From positions 1-64,000 of the forward strand of contig NZ_BAABHY010000013.1 in assembly GCF_039542345.1 (NCBI RefSeq): a stretch of DNA of 64,000 nucleotides, read 5' to 3'. The translations under genes were made by a program, and so were the position numbers. Below, piece by piece: positions 52,904 through 62,460 of this stretch (positions are counted from its first letter, which is position 1; each line of letters begins with the position of its first letter). The stretch is from Orbus sasakiae (lineage in GTDB: Bacteria > Pseudomonadota > Gammaproteobacteria > Enterobacterales > Orbaceae). Below the pieces are notes generated by a model that searched no databases, was not told the origin of the DNA, and worked only from the letters and a program-made list of their open reading frames with translations.

Positions 52904-53401
52904 ATGCAATTATCAAAAATAACAAAATGCTTACTTGTTGTCATTCCATGTTTAGCGTTTGTGGCTGATGCAACAGATAATAATGCTAAAATCGTCGTAA
53001 ATAATCCTACGTTTTTAACAACCACTCCTCATACCAATTATATTACCGATAATAATGCTTACAGCGCGATTCAAAATCACCAAAATAAAGTTTATTTTGA
53101 TTTTGATAAATCGATAATCAAGCAAAATTTCGCCACCATTTTAGATAAACATGCGAAGTATCTACTAGCACACCCATCATTCAACATTATGGTTGAAGGG
53201 CATGCTGATGAGCGTGGAACATCAGCCTATAATTTTGGATTAGGGGAAAGACGAGCCCAAGCAATCAAGGACTATTTAGTGCAAAAGGGTGTCGCTTCAT
53301 CACAAATTTATACCGTTTCGTATGGTAAAGAAAAACCTGCTGTGTTTGGTCATGATGCTCAGTCATATGCTCAAAACCGTCGCTCGGTCATTATTTATTA
53401 A
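52904..53401 (+). CDS. Pal-like OmpA-domain protein
   Basis: 165 residues: an N-terminal signal-peptide-like region (LTKCLLVV-type, about 6-22), a short linker, then an OmpA/Pal peptidoglycan-binding domain (VYFDFDKSIIKQNF; MVEGHADERGTSAYNFGLGERRAQAIKDYL; YGKEKPAVFGHDAQSYAQNRRSVIIY). No canonical lipobox is visible (VVIPC), unlike true Pal. AAGGAAAA precedes the ATG. It may be the outer-membrane/cell-wall accessory of the tad locus that follows 600 bases downstream, or an unrelated Pal paralogue. Confidence 0.8.
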   Translation: MQLSKITKCLLVVIPCLAFVADATDNNAKIVVNNPTFLTTTPHTNYITDNNAYSAIQNHQNKVYFDFDKSIIKQNFATILDKHAKYLLAHPSFNIMVEGHADERGTSAYNFGLGERRAQAIKDYLVQKGVASSQIYTVSYGKEKPAVFGHDAQSYAQNRRSVIIY

Positions 53402-54013
53402 TACGCTACTATTTTTTAATTAAAACCAGATCAATGAAAACTAATGATCATATTTGTTTTTTTGCTTCTATTATTTAAGCAATGATCCAAATGATATTAG
53501 TACCTAATTTACTCGTTACCCAATGCGTCAATGGAAATGCGTTGTTTATACATCATTCAGCAATAGTGCTCAGTTGGAAATGGATTAGTTAATGAATATT
53601 AATCTGACGTTCAACATGTGAATTGCTGATGTGTAATTACCCCATCAACTGCAGATGACAAAAATTAAGCAAAACAACTAAAAGGAATTAGATATCAATT
53701 TAACATTACTATGCTATTAATTTTTTAATAATTTCTTATAATTTTATTTATATTTAACTTATAAGATCATGGTAATTATCAATATTTCATTCTTAATACA
53801 TTTATATGGACCTCATACATAGAATGTATTTTTGAGACTAACTAATTATTTAATAATTATTTGTTGGTAATAACAAGAATTGTTGTCACCACTTTTGATA
53901 GCCTTTGACTATCATAAATAAGTACATTGATCTGTTTAACAGATCAATGTATAATAAAAAAGGTTTGTAAAAAAATTACAAATTAAATCAAAAAAAATAT
54001 AAGGAGAAAACTG
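53402..54013 (+). promoter_or_regulatory. 612-base gap upstream of flp1
   Basis: Very AT-rich; no ORF or RNA gene is recognised. It holds a strong hairpin at 53923-53951. It must contain the tad promoter, which I cannot place with confidence. Confidence 0.4.
53923..53951. promoter_or_regulatory. 12-bp-stem palindrome upstream of flp1
   Basis: TACATTGATCTG and CAGATCAATGTA form a perfect 12-bp inverted repeat with a TTTAA loop, about 63 bases before the flp1 start. It may be a terminator/attenuator of an upstream transcript or a regulator operator. Confidence 0.55.
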
Positions 54014-54220
54014 ATGAAATTAACAACAAAAGTAAGATCGTTTTTAGGTAAGTTTGTAAAAAACCAACAAGGTGTAACGGCAATTGAGTATGCCATTGTA
54101 GCAGCAGGGGTTGCCGCAGTTGTACTTGTTATTTTTAACAAAGACTCAGGACCTGTTTTTGAAATGTTAACGGGTGTATTTAACGCTTTAAAAACCAAAT
54201 TAACTGGCATCATTGGTTAA
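54014..54220 (+). CDS. flp: Flp-type major pilin 1
   Basis: 68 residues. Prepilin site G then VTAIEYAIVAAGVAAVVLVIF: cleavage after Gly, with Glu at +5 and Tyr at +6, followed by the hydrophobic assembly helix. AAGGAG precedes the ATG. Likely the major pilin of the Tad fibre. Confidence 0.95.
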   Translation: MKLTTKVRSFLGKFVKNQQGVTAIEYAIVAAGVAAVVLVIFNKDSGPVFEMLTGVFNALKTKLTGIIG

Positions 54221-54249
54221 TTACTATAATTTTAAGCAACATTTTATAG

Positions 54250-54456
54250 GTGAAGCGTTTGAATTTTTTCTTAAAAATTAAATTATTTTCCATTAAATTT
54301 ATAAAAAATAAGCAAGGTTCAAATGCTGTTGAGTATGCCATTATAAGCGCCAGTATCGCAGCAATAATACTGGTGATTTTTAAAAGCGAGAGTGGCAACT
54401 CTATCTATGATCTGCTATCGAGTGTATTTGAAACAATCAAAAGTAAAATACATTAA
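54250..54456 (+). CDS. flp: Flp-type pilin 2
   Basis: 68 residues with the same signature G then SNAVEYAIISASIAAIILVIF (Glu+5, Tyr+6). There is no ATG; the choices are GTG (54250) or TTG (54259), the latter with AGGTGA about 5 nt upstream. Diverged from Flp1 in the leader and tail, so perhaps a minor pilin. Thirty bases after flp1, so co-transcribed. Confidence 0.85.
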   Translation: MKRLNFFLKIKLFSIKFIKNKQGSNAVEYAIISASIAAIILVIFKSESGNSIYDLLSSVFETIKSKIH

Positions 54457-54467
54457 TCATAAATAAT

Positions 54468-54493
54468 AAAGCTACTAGCAGATCAGTAGCTTT
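54468..54493 (+). terminator. Hairpin between flp2 and tadA
   Basis: AAAGCTACT and AGTAGCTTT form a 9-bp stem with an 8-nt loop, followed by TAAAT. It lies 12 nt after flp2 and would make pilin mRNA more abundant than the motor genes. Confidence 0.65.
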
Positions 54494-54523
54494 TAAATAA
54501 AAACAATATGATAACGAGATATT

Positions 54524-55831
54524 ATGCTTGATGAACGATTTAAATTTTCTCAAGAATGGGGCAAAATTCGCGATTTAGTTTTTCAAACACTGAATCTTGA
54601 TCTTATTGAAGAATTAAAAAATGATCCTAACCGAATTCAACGAGAAATTCAGACAATAATTAGAGATATCATCAATTCAGGCAATGCATATATTACAACG
54701 GATGAATCGGTTGTTTTGGCAAACATGATATGTGATGAAATTATTGGTTATGGCCCAATCGATTCATTGATGAAAGATGAGACCGTTAATGATATTTTAG
54801 TTAATGGCCCGTATAGTATTTACGTTGAACGCGCTGGTGTTTTAAGTAAAACCAACAAATTTTTTATTAATGATCGTCAACTGATTGATATTGCAAGGCG
54901 CCTTGTCAATAAAATTGGCAAAAATATTGATGAATCCCATCCCTTAGTTGATTCACGAATGCCTGATGGTAGCCGATTAAATGTCGTTATTCCACCCATT
55001 GCAATTGATGGCGCATCGTTATCGATCCGTAAATTTGGTAAAGGAAGCCGTACGTTCCACGATTTAATTCAATTCGGATCATTGAATGAAGATATGGCAA
55101 ATTTCCTCGTTATTGCCGCTCGCTGCAGAATGAATATTATTATTTCAGGGGGTACTGGTGCAGGTAAAACCACCCTACTTAATGCTCTATCACAATTTAT
55201 AGGCGAAACGGAACGAACGATCACCTTAGAGGATGCCGCCGAATTACGATTACAACAAGATCATGTTGTAAGAATGGAAACCCGAGTCGGTGGTGAGGAT
55301 GGTCGAGGCCAGGTCACAATGCGTAATCTCTTAATTAATGCATTACGAATGCGTCCAGATCGTATCATTTTAGGTGAGTGCCGTGGTGAAGAAGCATTCG
55401 AAATGTTACAAGCCATGAATACCGGACATAATGGCTCTATGTCAACCTTACATGCGAATACCGCAAAAGATGCCTTATCCCGTTTAGAAAGTATGATTAT
55501 TATGGCTCAGGCTGAACTGCCTCTTGTTGCCATTCGACGTTATATTAGCTCTTCAGTAAATTTTGTGATTCAGATATCTCGTTTACCGGATGGTCAACGT
55601 AAGATAACCAGTATTACCGAAATCGTGGGTTTAGAATCAGACAATGTTGTGACCCAAGATGTTTTTAAATTTCATATCAATGATGAAAGAGATGAGCAAG
55701 GAAAGCTGCAAGGTAAATTTGTTTGCAATGGTCTGATCAAACGTTCAGCTCTGTACGAAGGTGCACAATATTATGGCATGGCAGATGTCCTTGAAAAGTT
55801 GATGTTAAAAGCTGGAGGAATTTCAGTATGA
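54524..55831 (+). CDS. tadA: Tad pilus motor ATPase TadA (CpaF)
   Basis: 435 residues of the T2SS/T4SS secretion ATPase family: N-terminal helical region, then Walker A GGTGAGKTTLLN (about 209-217), Asp box ITLEDAAELRLQ, Walker B RIILGECRGEEAFEMLQAM and His box GSMSTLHANTAKDAL. Powers Flp polymerisation (and retraction in some species). ATGA overlap with tadB shows coupling. Confidence 0.96.
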   Translation: MLDERFKFSQEWGKIRDLVFQTLNLDLIEELKNDPNRIQREIQTIIRDIINSGNAYITTDESVVLANMICDEIIGYGPIDSLMKDETVNDILVNGPYSIYVERAGVLSKTNKFFINDRQLIDIARRLVNKIGKNIDESHPLVDSRMPDGSRLNVVIPPIAIDGASLSIRKFGKGSRTFHDLIQFGSLNEDMANFLVIAARCRMNIIISGGTGAGKTTLLNALSQFIGETERTITLEDAAELRLQQDHVVRMETRVGGEDGRGQVTMRNLLINALRMRPDRIILGECRGEEAFEMLQAMNTGHNGSMSTLHANTAKDALSRLESMIIMAQAELPLVAIRRYISSSVNFVIQISRLPDGQRKITSITEIVGLESDNVVTQDVFKFHINDERDEQGKLQGKFVCNGLIKRSALYEGAQYYGMADVLEKLMLKAGGISV

Positions 55832-56754
55832 TTTTAGTGCTTGCTATTGCGCTCATATTTGCTGCATTCATCAATATTTTAGCCTTACGTAGACGGACAA
55901 AACGGTTACAAATTTTTGATAAAATTGAAACCAAAAATCTTTCCTTGTCCGCGCTTGTTGAAAGTCAATTAGCCCAACAAAAACAGACATTTTGGCAAAA
56001 AATGGTGTTTGATACAAAGCAAACCATCAAATCATATTTTAATCTATTAATGATTGGCCAATCCAAAGTGACATTATGTGGTTATCTCTTTGTGGGTATC
56101 GCCGCAGGGATGATTTTTAATAATTATTATATTGGTATAAATCGTTATCTCGCTATAGTTCTTAGCTTTGCAATATCCATCCTTGCAATTCTTTATATTA
56201 AAAAACGCAAATTGGCCAAAGAGTTTTACGAGACATTTCCTGAAGCACTCGGGACCATTGCAGGCGTCGTATCTTCTGGTTATGCCATCACCACCTCGTT
56301 TAAAACATGTGGTGATTCAATCAGTGGTGTCGTCGGGAGTACAATGAAAGAGATACATAACCGTATGGAAGTGGGTGAAAGTATTGAAAGTGTTCTACTT
56401 TCATCATATCGGCAACTACCATTTCAGGAATATTATTTTTTTATTTTAACGGTTATGGTTAACCTTGATAGTGGTGGTGAACTCAAAGAAGTGCTCAATC
56501 GTTTGTCTAAAATGCTGACAAACAACCGAATTTTAAATAAAACACGAGACAGTAAAACGGCTGAGCTACGAATGACGATGATCATCTTAGCGTGTATTCC
56601 TTTTGGTTTTATTCTACTGCTAAAAGTCTCTTCACCCATGCATTATGACTATCTCGTTGGAACCACTGTCGGTCACTATATTCTGTATTACGTTGTCAGT
56701 AGTGTCGCCATCGGTATCTTTTTCATTAAGAACATGATTAGTAAGATTATTTAA
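55828..56754 (+). CDS. tadB: Tad inner-membrane platform protein TadB
   Basis: 308 residues with one N-terminal span, two mid-protein spans (about 85-135), a cytoplasmic T2SSF domain (FPEALGTIAGVVSSGYAITTSFKT) and two C-terminal spans. Forms the inner-membrane platform with TadC. Begins in the TadA stop codon. Confidence 0.9.
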   Translation: MILVLAIALIFAAFINILALRRRTKRLQIFDKIETKNLSLSALVESQLAQQKQTFWQKMVFDTKQTIKSYFNLLMIGQSKVTLCGYLFVGIAAGMIFNNYYIGINRYLAIVLSFAISILAILYIKKRKLAKEFYETFPEALGTIAGVVSSGYAITTSFKTCGDSISGVVGSTMKEIHNRMEVGESIESVLLSSYRQLPFQEYYFFILTVMVNLDSGGELKEVLNRLSKMLTNNRILNKTRDSKTAELRMTMIILACIPFGFILLLKVSSPMHYDYLVGTTVGHYILYYVVSSVAIGIFFIKNMISKII

Positions 56755-56757
56755 ACT

Positions 56758-57633
56758 ATGAATAACGTATTGAATATACTCATTCCTATCATTTTAATCG
56801 TGATTTCGAGTAAAGAAATCATCAGTTCTTATGCTTCATACCGCCGAAAAGCAAAAATGTGCCTTTTTTTAAATGATGCAAATCCAGAAAAGAAAGTCCC
56901 TAAAAAGCATCTTAACCAAAAGCATGTCGCGTTTGAAAAAATTGTTGCTAAAAATAGTTTAACGGTCAACTTTTTGCGTCGTTTCCAAGAAGAGAGTATG
57001 TGGAAAATCTATGCGGTGATTATTGGATTTTCTTTATTTTATCTGTCGAACCAATTATTTTCTTTTATTACGGTAAATTCAAACACACTCATCATCATTT
57101 TGCTGTTTATTACTATCGCCGTCATTATTTTACCTGATCGTATTGTTAAAAGACAAACCGAACGAAAAATTCGTCATATTTCGCGAGACTTACCCTTAAT
57201 TATTGACATGATGGCGATCATGGTTAAATCCGGTATGACGGTTGAGAATGGCTTTAGATATTTAAGCGGTAAAGTCAAAGTCATCAATAATGATGTCGCT
57301 ACCATTTTAGAAAGAGCGTGTTTGATGATGGATGTCAATGGCATCGAACAGGCAATTGATTTAATTCACCGGGAAGTGCCCTGTAAAGAAGTTAGGATGT
57401 TTTGTGTTACGTTAAGACGAAGTATTAGTTATGGTAACTCAATTTATGATGCTCTACTTGAATTGTCTGCTGAAATTCGTGAGTTACAAAAATTGAGTAC
57501 AGAGGAGAAAATTGCGGCTATTTCCGCCAAGATGACATTACCCATGATGGGATTTATTTTAGTTCCCGTGCTTGTCATTGTCGCAGGTCCAGTTGTAATG
57601 AATATCGTATCAATGTTAAGTAAAGGAATATAG
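56758..57633 (+). CDS. tadC: Tad inner-membrane platform protein TadC
   Basis: 291 residues with the same layout: N-terminal span, paired spans near 81-125, T2SSF domain (DLPLIIDMMAIMVKSGMTVENGFRYL), and C-terminal spans. Three bases after TadB. Homologous pair typical of tad loci. Confidence 0.9.
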   Translation: MNNVLNILIPIILIVISSKEIISSYASYRRKAKMCLFLNDANPEKKVPKKHLNQKHVAFEKIVAKNSLTVNFLRRFQEESMWKIYAVIIGFSLFYLSNQLFSFITVNSNTLIIILLFITIAVIILPDRIVKRQTERKIRHISRDLPLIIDMMAIMVKSGMTVENGFRYLSGKVKVINNDVATILERACLMMDVNGIEQAIDLIHREVPCKEVRMFCVTLRRSISYGNSIYDALLELSAEIRELQKLSTEEKIAAISAKMTLPMMGFILVPVLVIVAGPVVMNIVSMLSKGI

Positions 57634-57638
57634 AGACA

Positions 57639-58910
57639 ATGAACCATTTTTCAACATACAGTCATGTGCGGCTATACGTTATCGCTATTTGCTCGCTGCT
57701 ATTTTTGATAACCGGATGCCAAAACAATACATTAAAATACAGTTTAGATGAGCAGCAAAAAATTTATATTCATGAAACAACAAAGAATTACAGCGGTCTC
57801 ATCGAACTTTATAAAACGCGCTTAAAACAAAATGATACCGAGCTCACGCGATATAAACTTGCACAGGCTTATTACCTGTCCAATGACTTTGACAGTGCTA
57901 AACGCGTTTTAAAACCGATCATAAGCACCTCCCGCGATGACCATACATTAGTTTTATATGGCCGAGTGGAAGCTAAACTCGGTCAATATCAACAAGCACT
58001 TGTTCATTTAGAGCAAGCATTAACCATTAATCCTAAAAATGGTGAAGGCTATAATTTAAAAGGTATCGTGCTAATTAAGATGAAACAATATGATGCAGCG
58101 CGTTATGCTTTCATTCAAGCGAGAGACACGTTTTATGACGAAAATAAAGTTATCAATAATTTAGCCATGCTATCAATCTTAAACCAAGAATATGCTCAAG
58201 CTTATAAACAACTTAATGTCTTATATAATAAAGGGTACCGTAATCGCGCGTTATTACATAATATCCTTTATACCCTTGTTAAACTTGATCATGAACAACT
58301 TGCAAAAACCTTTTGTATTGAGCATAAATTATCGCAAAATCCGACCATTTTGATTCAAGAATTAAAACAAATTGAACCGATCAATACCATCAAGTTTAAC
58401 GAAATCGTTCCTGAACAAGAAAAAAATCAAAAACAATTTAGCTTCGAAAAAATTGCAGAACAGCAAAAACAGCTTACAGCAAATCCGAAAACAGCACAAA
58501 AACCAATCATTGTACCCAAAGCGGTTACTAAAAATTCCGTTGCAAAAACACAATCGACGATTGTCGCGGTGCGTTCTGGTGAACATCCAACCTTTAGCCG
58601 AATTACATTAGAAACAACGCATAAACTCGATAAAAGTCATTATTTGATCGAGCAATTATCACCAACCAAATTCAGGGTAACCCTTTATGACGTAACCTTA
58701 CCAGCTGGTGGGATCAACTATGTCAAGAATCGAATTTCAAACAGTAATCGCGATTTTTTACAGGTGAATACAACGCTGACAGCAGAAAAGACATTAGTCA
58801 TCGATATTCAAACCAAACAAAATTCGATAGTAAAAGATTTTTATGCAGGTCTTAGCGCTAAACAGAAAGGTCACTGTTTTGCATTAGATTTTTACTCAAT
58901 TAATAAGTAA
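57639..58910 (+). CDS. tadD: TadD-like TPR lipoprotein with C-terminal AMIN-like domain
   Basis: 423 residues. Lipobox LITGC at residue 27 marks an outer-membrane lipoprotein. TPR repeats occupy about 60-240 (YQQALVHLEQALTINPKNGEGYNLKG). After a Lys/Gln-rich linker, residues about 310-420 (RSGEHPTFSRITLET; LIEQLSPTKFRVTLYDVTLP) resemble AMIN/secretin-associated domains. TadD is a pilotin-like factor for the secretin; the additional domain is unusual. Cys is not followed by Asp, so outer-membrane sorting is expected. Confidence 0.8.
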   Translation: MNHFSTYSHVRLYVIAICSLLFLITGCQNNTLKYSLDEQQKIYIHETTKNYSGLIELYKTRLKQNDTELTRYKLAQAYYLSNDFDSAKRVLKPIISTSRDDHTLVLYGRVEAKLGQYQQALVHLEQALTINPKNGEGYNLKGIVLIKMKQYDAARYAFIQARDTFYDENKVINNLAMLSILNQEYAQAYKQLNVLYNKGYRNRALLHNILYTLVKLDHEQLAKTFCIEHKLSQNPTILIQELKQIEPINTIKFNEIVPEQEKNQKQFSFEKIAEQQKQLTANPKTAQKPIIVPKAVTKNSVAKTQSTIVAVRSGEHPTFSRITLETTHKLDKSHYLIEQLSPTKFRVTLYDVTLPAGGINYVKNRISNSNRDFLQVNTTLTAEKTLVIDIQTKQNSIVKDFYAGLSAKQKGHCFALDFYSINK

Positions 58911-58952
58911 GAGTCAATGGAATGATAACGACAAAACATATTTGGAGCCTGC

Positions 58953-59807
58953 ATGAAAGATAAGAAATTAATTGTGTTATATATATTAATGCTCATTGTG
59001 GGGTTAGCGTTACTGTTTACTAAATCATCACCAACCCCACCCGTGGTTGAAAAGCCGGTTGAAACGAAAGTTATCGTCACTGAGCCACCAAAACCCAAAA
59101 CTCAAATCGTCACTATTGCTGTCGCTAAAAAGGATATTAGCGAACGCACAATTTTTACAAAAGATGATTATTATTTTAAAACAACTGAAGTTGATGCTGA
59201 CTCAGCAGAAAAATATATCAACAGTGCCAATGAAATTGATGCGTATGTCGCGAAACAGAACATTGCGGCAGATACGTTTATACAATATGACTTTATTGCC
59301 TCACCATCATCGAGTGAATATATCGCCTTGTCTATCAAGGAAGGCGCTTATATGTTCCCTTTTGTGATAAGTCAAACGGATGCCTATCTATTAAAAAACC
59401 TTAGGAATGGTGATCTCGTTGATTTGTATGTGTTATATGGTGCAGAGACAGTCACCTCGCGAACTATTACCGAAGATAAATTTGTTTCACCGAGCCGAGA
59501 TTTTATTACCAACAGAATCAAACCGATCATTGTCGGTAAAAAAATTATTTTTATTGAACCCCATACTGAAGATAATCTCAAATCACGAGAAAAAACAGTC
59601 GGTGAAATTCAATTAGAGCTCTCAAATCAAGAAATAAAGTTACTTCGAACGTTAATGACTAACTCGACTGTAATGATGTACCCAAGCACATTTGAAGAAA
59701 ATATTGATGATGGATTGATTTTATTAAGCGACAAAGAGAGAACTTGGCCATTATCAGACAGAGATATTTTTTCGGGAACACAAATAAATAAGCTAAAAGG
59801 TAATTAA
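58953..59807 (+). CDS. rcpC: Tad pilus assembly protein RcpC (CpaB)
   Basis: 284 residues: one N-terminal membrane helix (about 5-24), a Pro-rich linker, an SAF domain (VAKKDISERTIFTKDDY) and an RcpC/CpaB domain. Periplasmic partner of the secretin. GGAG precedes the ATG; only 2 nt separate it from rcpA. Confidence 0.88.
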   Translation: MKDKKLIVLYILMLIVGLALLFTKSSPTPPVVEKPVETKVIVTEPPKPKTQIVTIAVAKKDISERTIFTKDDYYFKTTEVDADSAEKYINSANEIDAYVAKQNIAADTFIQYDFIASPSSSEYIALSIKEGAYMFPFVISQTDAYLLKNLRNGDLVDLYVLYGAETVTSRTITEDKFVSPSRDFITNRIKPIIVGKKIIFIEPHTEDNLKSREKTVGEIQLELSNQEIKLLRTLMTNSTVMMYPSTFEENIDDGLILLSDKERTWPLSDRDIFSGTQINKLKGN

Positions 59808-59809
59808 CC

Positions 59810-61243
59810 ATGCGAATAAAACTAAAAAAACATTTAAACCTTATCCGATTATTGGCTTGTGTCTTCTCTATAAGTTTACTATCAGCCGCGCACGCTAATG
59901 TTCATAATTTACAAATTGGTCAAAGTAAAACCCTTGTTTTACCACAAGGTGTCAGTACCGTATTTATCAGTCAAGACAGTGTTGCTAACTATGAAGTCGT
60001 TGGTGATAAATCACTGATTTTATATGGTAAATCTAATGGCAAAGCAAGCCTATTGGTGTATGATGCAGAAGGCCGCCTATTAATTAATGACACAATTAAT
60101 GTTGATCCTGTGTTGTATCAAATTACCAACCGCTTAGCACAACATTTTCCTAATAGTAATATCACCATTGACCGTTATGCGAGTATTGAATCAAATAACC
60201 GCTTTGTTTATGTCCTCAATGGTTCAACGCCGGATACCGCTACAAAAGAAAAAATCATGGCTTTAGTCGGCGCAGCTGTTGGGCAAAATAGTGAGCGTAT
60301 ACGCACTGAATATCAAAATGAAGGCGGCAATAAAGCAAAAGCAATCACCTTTTTAGATTATCGCCTTTATGACAATATTGTCGACAATATAAAAGTCATT
60401 GAAGAGTATCAAGTCAATGTTAAGCTGACTTTTGTTGAAGTAAACAAAGATTTTACTGATGCACTCGGTATTGAATGGCAAGGACTCACTTTAGGCAGTA
60501 TGCTAGGAAGTGCCGCCAATACCAATCCTATCGGTGAATTTACTCTATTAGGTCTAAAAAAGGGCTTTGATATTGGTAATATCACCACTATTATTCGCGC
60601 AATTAAAACTGACCGTTTAGCCAAAGTCCTTGCTGAACCCAACCTATCAGTATTATCGGGCGAAAGTGCCTCTTTTTTAGTCGGCGGTGAAATTCCAATT
60701 GTCTCAAGTGATTCAAATGGTAATTCAAATGTCACATATAAAGACTACGGGATTAAACTCGACATTAGTACAAAAGTTAATAACGATAAGCGCATTCGTT
60801 TGTTTATTACTAATGAGTTTAGTTCGGTTTCAGGATCGTATGCTTTTAATAATTATACAATACCAACATTATCGACACGTAAAACCAGTTCTACCATTGA
60901 TTTAGCAGACGGTGATAGCTTTGTGATTGCGGGATTAATCAGTGAAAAAGATGAAGAACAACTATCTCGTGTTCCCTTTATCAGTGATATTCCAATTTTA
61001 GGCGCTTTAGCACGTAGTGCATCTACCACTCGCGCCAAAACTGAAATGGTTGTCTTTGCTACCGTTAAATTGATTTCACCTAAAAATAGCTTCGATAATG
61101 TTGAATTACCGATGTTTGAACGCACGGATGTGATAAACAGTTTTTTCAATGTGAATAACAATATGAATAAACAGCGTAGTAAGACCATACCAATTTCAAA
61201 TGAAAGTGAAAAATTTATCAGCCATATGGGCTTTATTGAATAA
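59810..61243 (+). CDS. rcpA: Tad outer-membrane secretin RcpA (CpaC)
   Basis: 477 residues: signal peptide (about 1-29), BON-like N domain (LQIGQSKTLVLPQGVSTVFIS), and a C-terminal secretin domain (VLAEPNLSVLSGESASFLVGGEIPIV; RKTSSTIDLADGDSFVIAGLISE; VPFISDIPILGALARS). Forms the channel for the pilus in the outer membrane. Confidence 0.94.
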   Translation: MRIKLKKHLNLIRLLACVFSISLLSAAHANVHNLQIGQSKTLVLPQGVSTVFISQDSVANYEVVGDKSLILYGKSNGKASLLVYDAEGRLLINDTINVDPVLYQITNRLAQHFPNSNITIDRYASIESNNRFVYVLNGSTPDTATKEKIMALVGAAVGQNSERIRTEYQNEGGNKAKAITFLDYRLYDNIVDNIKVIEEYQVNVKLTFVEVNKDFTDALGIEWQGLTLGSMLGSAANTNPIGEFTLLGLKKGFDIGNITTIIRAIKTDRLAKVLAEPNLSVLSGESASFLVGGEIPIVSSDSNGNSNVTYKDYGIKLDISTKVNNDKRIRLFITNEFSSVSGSYAFNNYTIPTLSTRKTSSTIDLADGDSFVIAGLISEKDEEQLSRVPFISDIPILGALARSASTTRAKTEMVVFATVKLISPKNSFDNVELPMFERTDVINSFFNVNNNMNKQRSKTIPISNESEKFISHMGFIE

Positions 61244-61261
61244 AGGATTATCGAGGTTCTT

Positions 61262-62437
61262 ATGCAACTATTTGGCAATAATCAAAGTAAAGAAAATAAC
61301 CTAGCTAATGAGTTATCACAAGAATTTGTTGTGGGTCGTATTTCTGGATTTCAAGTCGCAATTTTAAGCAAAAGGAGTGATTTGATCGACAAAATTCGTT
61401 CTATCCTTTTTTTGTATAACGTGTTGAGTATCGAGGTGATGGCGTTAGAATTATCCGCGTTAAAAGAGGACCCGATTTGGAATAAATTTGATGCGATTAT
61501 TCTCGATATTGGTGATTTAGATGATGCAGAGCTCCTATCTGAAAATGTTAATCGCTATATTCCGATCAAATCAACCGTCATCTTAGTCGGTCGTAATGAT
61601 TCGATCTCTTTTTATGAGCTGTTACTAAAAAAAGGGATCCACTTTTTATTAGAAGATAGTCAGCTAGAAAAAATCCCCTCTATTTTACATACACGTAGTT
61701 TAACGCCACCAGGCTCAAGCAAACGTGTGGGCAGTGTCGTGTCATTTATTGGCTGTAAAGGCGGCATCGGCACATCATCGTTGGCTGTCCATACACTCAA
61801 AAGAATCAGTAGTTTGACCAATTATCCACTCCTTTACATTCAGGGGGTTACAACCAGTCCAAATGCCGATTTTTTATTAGAAACCCCCATCCCACAAGAT
61901 GGTTCATTAATTGAAGTTGATAATTCACTAAAAGTCAAAGTCGAAACCGTTGAAAAAGCTTGGCAATATGATGATCTTGACTCCGGAACCTTTAATATTA
62001 CGGTGCTTGAACAGAATATGGGATTAAGCAGCTCATTTACGCATTTAGACAGTATTGTTAATCTTTCTAATATTATTTTTATCGTCATTAATCGCGACCC
62101 GTATTCCATTAAAATTGCAAAAAAAATACTAGAAGAAATTGCGCGTTCGACCAGCAAAAATACAGAGTTACTCAATAAACGTGTTTTAGTCTGCTTAAAT
62201 GATAATATCCCTTACGATAAAAAAAATGCCTTACAAAACTCAGATATTGAAGAATTTTTAAGTCGAAAAATTGATTTTAATCGTAAATATATTGGCAACG
62301 CAGATAAATTTAAAAAAGCCCATACGAGTGATGAAATTAAAGCGATTTCAGCGGCAGTGATCGGTAATAAAAAAATTGTCAAAAAGACACTATCACTGAG
62401 TTTTTTACCGTTTAAAAAACGACGTAAAGTGACGTGA
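61262..62437 (+). CDS. tadZ: Tad pilus localisation ATPase TadZ (CpaE)
   Basis: 391 residues: receiver-like N domain without a proper phosphoacceptor set, then a ParA/MinD-like domain with deviant Walker A FIGCKGGIGTSS at about 163-173. Directs polar or focal assembly of the Tad machine. The Switch-I and Walker-B regions are weakly conserved, as is common for TadZ. Confidence 0.87.
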   Translation: MQLFGNNQSKENNLANELSQEFVVGRISGFQVAILSKRSDLIDKIRSILFLYNVLSIEVMALELSALKEDPIWNKFDAIILDIGDLDDAELLSENVNRYIPIKSTVILVGRNDSISFYELLLKKGIHFLLEDSQLEKIPSILHTRSLTPPGSSKRVGSVVSFIGCKGGIGTSSLAVHTLKRISSLTNYPLLYIQGVTTSPNADFLLETPIPQDGSLIEVDNSLKVKVETVEKAWQYDDLDSGTFNITVLEQNMGLSSSFTHLDSIVNLSNIIFIVINRDPYSIKIAKKILEEIARSTSKNTELLNKRVLVCLNDNIPYDKKNALQNSDIEEFLSRKIDFNRKYIGNADKFKKAHTSDEIKAISAAVIGNKKIVKKTLSLSFLPFKKRRKVT

Positions 62438-62460
62438 TAGACACCACTCGGGAGATACTT

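Noticed and set aside
60853..61278. Antisense frame (141 codons) inside the secretin gene
   Set aside because: Shadow of rcpA; no independent support.
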